A stretch of 10,878 nt of DNA, taken from assembly GCA_946630765.1 (NCBI GenBank), contig CAMOZF010000034.1, positions 1 to 10,878 on the forward strand. Direction: 5' to 3'. The position numbers and the translations under genes are program-made. The DNA comes from an uncultured Lachnospiraceae bacterium. Its GTDB lineage: Bacteria > Bacillota_A > Clostridia > Lachnospirales > Lachnospiraceae. A model generated the notes under the pieces. It made no database searches. It had not been told where the DNA came from and saw only the letters and a list, made by a program, of their open reading frames with translations. This document shows positions 6,235-10,878 of this stretch, in pieces (the first letter of the stretch is position 1; the number at the start of each line of letters is the position of its first letter).

Positions 6235-7126
6235 TGGTTTTCCTTCTTTCTCCGGCCTTGTGTTCCGGATAGAAATCGTCCGAAGTGTCTTCCTCCTCGG
6301 GTCTGAGGCCTTCTCTTCGTCTTTCCGAGATCGGGTGTCCTTCCTTTCCGCGCAGTCTTCTTCTGACGCCGGTATCTTCCTCCTCTTCCCTGTCCAGGTA
6401 GTAGAGGTACACGTCCTCGAGGCTCACATGCGCGGCGACAGTTCCCCAGTCCAGCGGCAGAGAATCCATGAGCCGCCGCGGCGTATCCACCTTCACGAGC
6501 TGTCCCTTTTTCATCAGCAGCACGTAGTCGGCGATCGACTCGATGTCGGAGACGATGTGCGTCGCAAGAAGCACGATCCGGTCCTTACTGAGTTCCTTGA
6601 TAAAGTTCCGGATCCGGATCCTTTCCCTGGGATCCAGCCCGGCGGTCGGTTCATCCAGAAGAAGCACCTGCGGATTTCCAAGAAGCGCCTGCGCGAGAAG
6701 CAGCCGCTGTTTCATTCCGCCGGAGAAGCCGCCGGCCTTTTTGTGCCGCACGTCAGTAAGATTCGCAAGCGCCAGCACCCTTTCACACTCCTCGCGGAGC
6801 TCTCGGCCGCGAAGGCCCTTCAGCCTTCCCATATAGCTCACGAAGCTCTCGGCCGTCATCTGCTCATAGATGCCCTGCTGCTGCGGCATATAGCCGAGAA
6901 CCTTCCGGAATTTGTCCCCGAGGTCCAGAATATCCGTCCGGCCGTAGAGGATCCGTCCCTCATCCCGGCGGACATTGTCGGTGATCAGATTCATCATCGT
7001 GGACTTTCCGGCGCCGTTTGCACCGAGAATTCCGTAAATCCCTTGGCGGAAGCGCATCGAGAAATCCGACAGTGCCGTCAGATCACCGTATCTTTTCGTT
7101 ACATGAAGAAGTGTCAGAGAACGCAT
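6227..7126 (-). CDS. ABC transporter ATP-binding protein with charged C-terminal tail
   Basis: A 299-residue cytoplasmic ATPase that powers the adjacent ABC-2 permease. All motifs are intact: Walker A GANGAGKST (35-43), Q-loop near 82-84, signature FSGGMKQ (134-140), Walker B VLLLDEP (154-160) with catalytic Glu159, and H-loop His190. The core ends near residue 245. A strongly charged, low-complexity tail of about 54 residues (246-299) follows and is unusual for this family. The start at 7126 is chosen because AAAGGAG lies 8 nt upstream. The ATG at 7144, overlapping the regulator's stop codon, has no ribosome binding site of its own and would place that site inside the gene. It sits 14 nt after the MocR-like gene and overlaps the permease start, so the three genes form one operon. 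Confidence 0.93.
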   Translation of the reverse strand: MRSLTLLHVTKRYGDLTALSDFSMRFRQGIYGILGANGAGKSTMMNLITDNVRRDEGRILYGRTDILDLGDKFRKVLGYMPQQQGIYEQMTAESFVSYMGRLKGLRGRELREECERVLALANLTDVRHKKAGGFSGGMKQRLLLAQALLGNPQVLLLDEPTAGLDPRERIRIRNFIKELSKDRIVLLATHIVSDIESIADYVLLMKKGQLVKVDTPRRLMDSLPLDWGTVAAHVSLEDVYLYYLDREEEEDTGVRRRLRGKEGHPISERRREGLRPEEEDTSDDFYPEHKAGERRKTNG

Positions 7127-7140
7127 GGTCCGATCTCCTT

Positions 7141-8241
7141 TCATTTTTCCTGGCGCATTTTCCTTCGCCGCTGATTAATATAGCGCTCAAGATGCCCTTC
7201 CCGGATAAATTCCTCCAGCACATACTGCTCAAATACCGGCACCGTGCAGGCATAGAAGCCGAGCTTCTCATGAAAAAGCGGCACCAGCTTCTCGGGAAGC
7301 AGCATATAGCCCATACGCATCGAGGGCGCCATGGTTTTGGTAAAGGTGTTAATGTAAATCACCCGGTCCGGCGCAAGAGAAAACAGGGTCTCGATCTGCC
7401 GTGTCGGGGAAGCGAATTCCGAGCCGTAATCGTCTTCAACGATCAGGCGGTCCGAAAGATTCGCCCACTGAATATAAGCATGCCTTTTCGAGGCGCTCGC
7501 GCTCACGCCCGAAGGGTAGCTGTCCCAGGGCGTCACATGCAGCACATCGGCGCTGCAGTTCTGAAGCGCAAGGCTGTGAATGCCGTGCTTTCCCATCGGA
7601 AGCCCGGAAGGCTCCACACCGTTTCTCCGGTACACTTCCCGGATCTTCTCATAACACGGATCCTCCGTCGCATAGGCCCTGTCCCGCCCGAGAAGCTGCA
7701 CCACAAGTCCGTAGAGATACTCTGCGCCCGAACCGATCACAATCTGCAGCGGAGAAACCCGGATGCCGCGCGTCCTTAGAAGGTATCCGGCAATCGTCTC
7801 CCGAAGCTCCGAAACGCCGCTGTTCGGGGACTTCTGCAGGATTTCCCTGCCGCGGTCCGAAAGAACATTTCGCATGACCCTTGAAAGCACGGTAAAGGGA
7901 AAATCCTCCGGCGCTTCCGTGATCGGTTCCGGCGGATCCGGAAGCTCTGGAAGCATACTCTCCGCGCTGCCGCCCCCATTCTCCGCATAATCCTTTCCTT
8001 CCGCATCAAAGCTCACATAAAAGCCGCTCCTCGGAAGCGCCTCGATATAGCCCTCATCCGCAAGAAGCGCATAGCTGTGCTCCACCGTAATCACGCTGAT
8101 GCCCAGCTCCTCCGCCATCAGGCGCTTCGAGGGAAGCTTTGTCCCTTCCGGCAGAAGCCCTGCCACGATATCATTTTTTATCTGATGATACAGCTGGAGA
8201 TACGCGCTTTCCCCCGCTTTTTTATCAATGCTCACCCGCAT
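7141..8241 (-). CDS. MocR/GntR-family PLP-dependent regulator, C-terminally short
   Basis: A 366-residue regulator of the MocR subfamily. An N-terminal GntR winged helix (about 11-78, with LPSKRLMAEELGIS and VEHSYALLADEGYIE) is joined by a Pro/Glu-rich linker (about 80-115) to a fold-type I aminotransferase-like domain. PLP-site features are visible: TEDPCYEK (194-199 region), TPWDSYPSG (237-245), EDDY (269-272) and the Schiff-base lysine K302 in NTFTKTMAPSMRMGY. Family members are usually about 450-490 residues. This one stops right after the GHLERYINQRRR helix, so most of the C-terminal small domain is missing and no remnant is seen downstream. It could bind PLP or an adduct but probably does no transamination. 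The start at 8241 has GGAG 8 nt upstream; the in-frame ATG at 8292 has none. A palindrome overlaps its promoter, suggesting autoregulation and control of the ABC genes. Confidence 0.88.
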   Translation of the reverse strand: MRVSIDKKAGESAYLQLYHQIKNDIVAGLLPEGTKLPSKRLMAEELGISVITVEHSYALLADEGYIEALPRSGFYVSFDAEGKDYAENGGGSAESMLPELPDPPEPITEAPEDFPFTVLSRVMRNVLSDRGREILQKSPNSGVSELRETIAGYLLRTRGIRVSPLQIVIGSGAEYLYGLVVQLLGRDRAYATEDPCYEKIREVYRRNGVEPSGLPMGKHGIHSLALQNCSADVLHVTPWDSYPSGVSASASKRHAYIQWANLSDRLIVEDDYGSEFASPTRQIETLFSLAPDRVIYINTFTKTMAPSMRMGYMLLPEKLVPLFHEKLGFYACTVPVFEQYVLEEFIREGHLERYINQRRRKMRQEK

Positions 8242-8303
8242 AGTAAACGCTCCGTCCGCGCCGATCCGCACGCTTTTTTCTGCTGAAGCCATTCATGATA
8301 AAC

Positions 8304-8330
8304 AAGACGGACAACAATATTGTCCGTCTT
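8304..8330. promoter_or_regulatory. Perfect palindrome, candidate operator of the MocR-like regulator
   Basis: AAGACGGACAA (8304-8314) and TTGTCCGTCTT (8320-8330) are perfect 11-bp inverted arms around a 5-nt centre. The element starts two bases after the minus-strand -10 box and covers the expected transcription start (near 8325), a classic repressor position. Assignment to the MocR-like protein rests on adjacency. Alternatively it could act as a weak terminator for the lipoprotein transcript, as TTGTTTATC follows on the minus strand. Confidence 0.6.
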
Positions 8331-8331
8331 G

Positions 8332-8360
8332 ATTATAAGCTTTTCGCAACAGAAAGGCAA
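8332..8360 (-). promoter_or_regulatory. Promoter of the regulator-ABC operon
   Basis: On the minus strand, a perfect TATAAT (8332-8337) follows TTGCCT (8355-8360, four of six consensus positions) after a 17-bp spacer. It lies between the lipoprotein stop (8404) and the regulator start, so the three-gene operon has its own promoter. Confidence 0.68.
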
Positions 8361-8403
8361 GGGCGAATGTTCCGCACAGCTTCCCCCTGCGTTCAGCCAG
8401 ACT

Positions 8404-9657
8404 TCACTGCCCGTCCATTTCCGTCAGCCATTTTTCCTGCCAGATCGTCTTTTGATCCGAGCCGTCGTACGGAATCGCCAGGATTTCTGTTTCCAGATCG
8501 CTTCCCCATTCAAAGCGCATATAAATATTTTCCTCATCCGCGCCAGAAGAATACAGCATGGGGATCGTCCCTTCATGCGCATAGGGATAGGTCCGGTCGC
8601 TCAGCGTATTCCCTGAAAGATCCGTCAGAACCAGCCGGAAATGTCCTTCCTCCGAAGGCTCATATCCTGCATAGACCGTTCTTGCCAGAATCCCGCTCGT
8701 CGTGGAAAGCGTAAAACATTCCTTCAGCTCACCGCTGTCAATCTGAAGCTCATACAGATGGGTCCCTGTTTCAGGATTCGGGCTGCAGAAATACAGTCTG
8801 TTATCGAAAACCGATATCTGGGAAGGGTTCAATTCTATGTCCCAGGCTGAGGTATATAAGCGCTTTTCATGGCCGCCGGCAATGTCATTTTCCATAAATT
8901 CAATTTTCCCCCGGTCCTCATCTTTGGCATATTCCGTCAGGCAATAATACACCTTTCCCTGATAACACTGCATGATAAGATCCCTGGGTTTATTCGTCTG
9001 TCCGCTGTCATAAACCGCCGTACAGTCTCCGCTTTCAAGATCATAGCTGTCAATATGGTAACGATACGCTTCCTCAGCATCCTTCACTATGTAATTGAAG
9101 CCGCCGACGATCAGACGCCCCTCCCGGATCTGCGCATAGGTTTTCCCTCTCGGAAACGAATCGCTTTCCGCGTATTCTGCCAGCTTCAGAACCTTCAGCC
9201 GATTCTTTCCGTCCGCATCCGACCGCCAGAGATACAGCGGGGCACCAAACTTCTCATAGCAGATCCACCAGATATATTCATCATCCGAATCAACCAGAAT
9301 CGTATATTCCGGAGCCCCGGTAAAAGCATTGCACGAAGCCTCCTGATGTGTACATTCCGGCTTTCCGCAAAGCGGCGAGGAAGTCCCGGTGGCAGGATCA
9401 TAATAACAAATTCTCTGGGAAACACAGCTGCTGTCCAGAAAATATATGATCGACTGTTTTCTGGTCATCGACGGTGAGAAATAGGAGAACATGGAAAGCT
9501 CCTGCTCCGGCTCCTGCTCCTCTTCAGAAGCCGTCTCACTGATCTGTTCGGCATCAGCCCCTTCGGTTTTTACAGTTTCAGCTTTCCGGCAGGCCGTCAT
9601 CAGCAGCGCCCCCATAAGCATCAGCGCGAGAAGCATTTGAGAGAAATGTTTTTTCAT
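8404..9657 (-). CDS. Lipoprotein with C-x4-C-x-H-x4-C motif, probable beta-propeller-like
   Basis: A 417-residue predicted lipoprotein. A short basic N-terminus and hydrophobic core end in the lipobox LMTAC, with the acylated Cys at 23. An acidic, disordered linker rich in Glu and Ser (about 24-55) follows. The rest consists of repeated short segments of the type seen in beta-propellers (IYFLDS, YIWWICYEK, LIVGGFNYI, YHIDSYDLESGD, KVYYCLTEY, LYFCSPN), alternating aromatic beta strands with polar turns. Near the start of this domain, C97-x4-C102-x-H104-x4-C109 after YYDPATG resembles a motif I recall from many uncharacterised Clostridial lipoproteins and could bind a metal or form disulfides. 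The start at 9657 overlaps the preceding gene's TGA (ATGA) with AGGAGG 13 nt upstream, so it is probably translationally coupled. Function is unknown; a sensing or binding role at the membrane surface is inference. Confidence 0.82.
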   Translation of the reverse strand: MKKHFSQMLLALMLMGALLMTACRKAETVKTEGADAEQISETASEEEQEPEQELSMFSYFSPSMTRKQSIIYFLDSSCVSQRICYYDPATGTSSPLCGKPECTHQEASCNAFTGAPEYTILVDSDDEYIWWICYEKFGAPLYLWRSDADGKNRLKVLKLAEYAESDSFPRGKTYAQIREGRLIVGGFNYIVKDAEEAYRYHIDSYDLESGDCTAVYDSGQTNKPRDLIMQCYQGKVYYCLTEYAKDEDRGKIEFMENDIAGGHEKRLYTSAWDIELNPSQISVFDNRLYFCSPNPETGTHLYELQIDSGELKECFTLSTTSGILARTVYAGYEPSEEGHFRLVLTDLSGNTLSDRTYPYAHEGTIPMLYSSGADEENIYMRFEWGSDLETEILAIPYDGSDQKTIWQEKWLTEMDGQ

Positions 9658-10031
9658 ACCCCCGGCACTTCCTCCTTCCACAGGGTTTTCACCTCTCCGG
9701 TTTCAACAGAGATCGCGCGAAGCGCCGCCGGAACGCTCTCGACCACGCCTGCATGGACATGCGGACATTTGCTTGCTGCGATGTGAATACCCATGCCGGT
9801 TCCGCAGAAGATCAGCGCGCGCTCGAATTCGCCTTCCGAGATCAGGGATCCGACCCGGAGGCCGACCCGGTGGAACATCAGGTCGCTGTCACTGAGATCG
9901 GAATCCTTCTGTACGCCGACGTCGGTAATAGTCCAGCCGTACTGTCTTAAATGCTCACAGACCGCTTCCTTTAAGGGGAAGCCCGCAAAATCCGCGCCGA
10001 CTAAAAATTGTTTGTCTTTGATGGTTTTCAT
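9654..10031 (-). CDS. RpiB/LacA/LacB-family protein, short and lacking catalytic His residues
   Basis: A 125-residue cytoplasmic protein with the RpiB/LacAB Rossmann-like fold: FLVGADFAGFPLKEAV at the N-terminus and ALIFCGTGMGIHIAASK at about 72-88. The proton-transfer Cys (C76, in CGTGMG) is present. Two RpiB hallmarks are changed: the early D-H-x-G is D14-F15-A-G, and the downstream segment that normally carries the second His reads VVESVPAALRA. The family is usually about 140-160 residues. Here the C-terminal part after residue 108, which should supply phosphate-binding Arg residues and dimer contacts, is replaced by a short unrelated-looking tail. No frameshift continuation was found in other frames. 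AGGAG lies 6-7 nt before the ATG at 10031, and the stop overlaps the lipoprotein start. Sugar-phosphate isomerase activity is doubtful; it may be a subfamily with another role or a decaying gene. Confidence 0.75.
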   Translation of the reverse strand: MKTIKDKQFLVGADFAGFPLKEAVCEHLRQYGWTITDVGVQKDSDLSDSDLMFHRVGLRVGSLISEGEFERALIFCGTGMGIHIAASKCPHVHAGVVESVPAALRAISVETGEVKTLWKEEVPGV

Positions 10032-10050
10032 GGTTTTCTCCTATTCACCT

Positions 10051-10148
10051 CATCCGTCACGCTTCGCGTGACACCTTCCCCTCAAGGGGAAGGCTTATTA
10101 CACTCTCAAGGGGGAGGCTTGTTGCGGCCTCAAAGGGAAGGCTTTAGG
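10051..10148. repeat. Intergenic repeat: two hairpins and three 24-bp periods
   Basis: CTCAAGGGGAAGGCTT (10081-10096), CTCAAGGGGGAGGCTT (10105-10120) and CTCAAAGGGAAGGCTT (10129-10144) recur at an exact 24-bp period, each followed by 8 variable bases. The first copy also pairs with CCTTCCCC before it (an 8-bp stem with a TCAA loop). GTCACGCTTCGCGTGAC just left of it is a second hairpin. This pattern resembles short dispersed repeats common in gut Clostridia. It fills the 117-nt gap between the symporter stop and the RpiB-like gene. No promoter is evident within it. Confidence 0.65.
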
Positions 10149-10878
10149 TCAGTGGGCGCCTTCCTGTACTTTTTTCTCCTGTTCCTTCTGAATCTCCGCG
10201 TCATAGGAAAGGATCGCGCTGATATTTTTCCCGTGCATCCGGCGGTCCTTGTAGTTCTGGGTAATCTTTCTCACGAGCGGCATCAGGGCAACGACGCCGA
10301 TCAGGTTCGGAATCATCATCAGGCCGTTGAAGGTGTCGGAAATGTCCCAGGCAAGAGAACTGGTCATCATGCCGCCGGCAACGATCATCAGAACGAAGAT
10401 CACGCGGTAAACCGTCACGCCCTTGCTGCCGAAAAGGTATTCGACCGCCTTGGAGCCGTAATGCGACCAGCCGAGGATCGTTGTGAAGGCAAAAAGGAAC
10501 ATTGCGACAGCCACAAAGCGCTGTCCGATATTGAACCAGGGGAAGACGCTGTTGAATGCGGAAGCGACCAGCGTCGCGTCGGTCATGCCCTCCGCAAGAA
10601 GGCCCGTCTCAAGGTCGAATACGCCCGAGGTGAGGATCACGAGCGCGGTCATTGTGCAGACCACGATCGTATCGGCAAAGACCTCGAAGATGCCCCAGAT
10701 GCCCTGGGTAACCGGTTCCGCGACATTGGAATTGCTGTGGACCATGACGGAGGAACCGAGGCCGGCCTCGTTACTGAAAACGCCGCGCTTGAAGCCCTGC
10801 GTGATCACGACGGAGATCAGGTAGCCGATCGTTCCGCCGGCCACCGCGACCGGCTTGAAGGCCGTGCGGAAGATGGAA
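10149..10878 (-). CDS. AGCS-family sodium:alanine/glycine symporter, C-terminal part
   Basis: The visible C-terminal 243 residues of a larger membrane protein that continues beyond the right edge. The frame is open to the edge, so its true start is not in this window. The family signature GVFSNEAGLGSS appears near the start of the visible part, after AFKPVAVAGGTIGYLIS. Five or so membrane helices follow, for example around WGIFEVFADTIVVCTMTALV, FVAVAMFLFAFTTILGWS, YRVIFVLMIVAGGMM and LMMIPNLIGVVALMPLV, and a hydrophilic tail ends in EKKVQEGAH. AGCS transporters (about 450-480 residues when whole) bring in alanine or glycine with sodium. The repeat at 10129-10144 ends 5 nt from the TGA. Confidence 0.93.
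   Translation of the reverse strand, partial: SIFRTAFKPVAVAGGTIGYLISVVITQGFKRGVFSNEAGLGSSVMVHSNSNVAEPVTQGIWGIFEVFADTIVVCTMTALVILTSGVFDLETGLLAEGMTDATLVASAFNSVFPWFNIGQRFVAVAMFLFAFTTILGWSHYGSKAVEYLFGSKGVTVYRVIFVLMIVAGGMMTSSLAWDISDTFNGLMMIPNLIGVVALMPLVRKITQNYKDRRMHGKNISAILSYDAEIQKEQEKKVQEGAH

Noticed and set aside
5059..7174. Long plus-strand open frames (up to 415 codons) opposite the permease and ATPase
   Set aside because: They are shadows of the GC-rich coding sequence on the other strand. They lack ribosome binding sites, and their products show no folds, only basic low-complexity sequence.
8241..8292. Longer start for the MocR-like regulator at 8292
   Set aside because: It has no ribosome binding site and lies only about 30 nt after the expected transcription start. 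The ATG at 8241 has GGAG at proper spacing and fits the usual GntR N-terminus.
10081..10144. CRISPR array
   Set aside because: Three 16-bp cores with 8-nt gaps are far too short for repeats and spacers, and no cas gene is nearby.
10842..10844. GTG as the start of the symporter gene
   Set aside because: The frame stays open to the window edge, and the preceding codons (ending AFKPVA) belong to the AGCS family, so this is an internal valine.

Overview
The window looks like chromosomal DNA from a Bacillota species, most likely class Clostridia and plausibly a Lachnospiraceae gut bacterium of moderately high G+C (judged by eye). The reasons are: a tyrosine T-box leader in front of tyrS, strong AGGAGG-type ribosome binding sites, promoters with 17-bp spacers, a MocR/GntR regulator in an operon with an ABC-2 exporter, and short GC-rich hairpin repeats of a kind often seen scattered between genes in gut Clostridia. 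No phage, plasmid, insertion sequence, CRISPR array, rRNA or tRNA gene was found.

Layout from left to right. Positions 1-203 hold no gene: a nested hairpin repeat (27-98) and a terminator-like hairpin (115-153). On the minus strand follow a probable AlkZ-related winged-helix protein (204-884), a cluster of hairpins ending in a terminator (927-1042), and an EamA/DMT transporter (1045-1914) with a clear promoter. The next roughly 490 bases carry divergent promoters and then, on the plus strand, a full T-box riboswitch with a UAC specifier, which controls tyrS (2409-3632). tyrS ends at a strong hairpin (3672-3715) that can serve both strands. A weak 51-codon minus-strand reading frame overlaps it.

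From 3853 to the right edge everything reads on the minus strand. In order of transcription the genes are: the C-terminal part of an AGCS sodium:amino-acid symporter (runs off the right edge); an intergenic repeat with three 24-bp periods; a shortened RpiB/LacA/LacB-family protein; a lipoprotein whose start codon overlaps the RpiB-like stop (ATGA); then a separate promoter with a perfect palindrome over its expected transcription start; a C-terminally shortened MocR/GntR regulator; an ABC ATPase with a charged tail; and a 793-residue ABC-2 permease made of two homologous halves.

The most coherent unit is the regulator-ATPase-permease operon (about 8360 to 3853). A PLP-binding-type regulator probably represses its own promoter through the palindrome and so controls an exporter or a resistance/sensing pump of unknown substrate. 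The most interesting little-described element is the lipoprotein's C-x4-C-x-H-x4-C motif in a beta-rich, surface-exposed protein. No wholly new system can be demonstrated from sequence alone.
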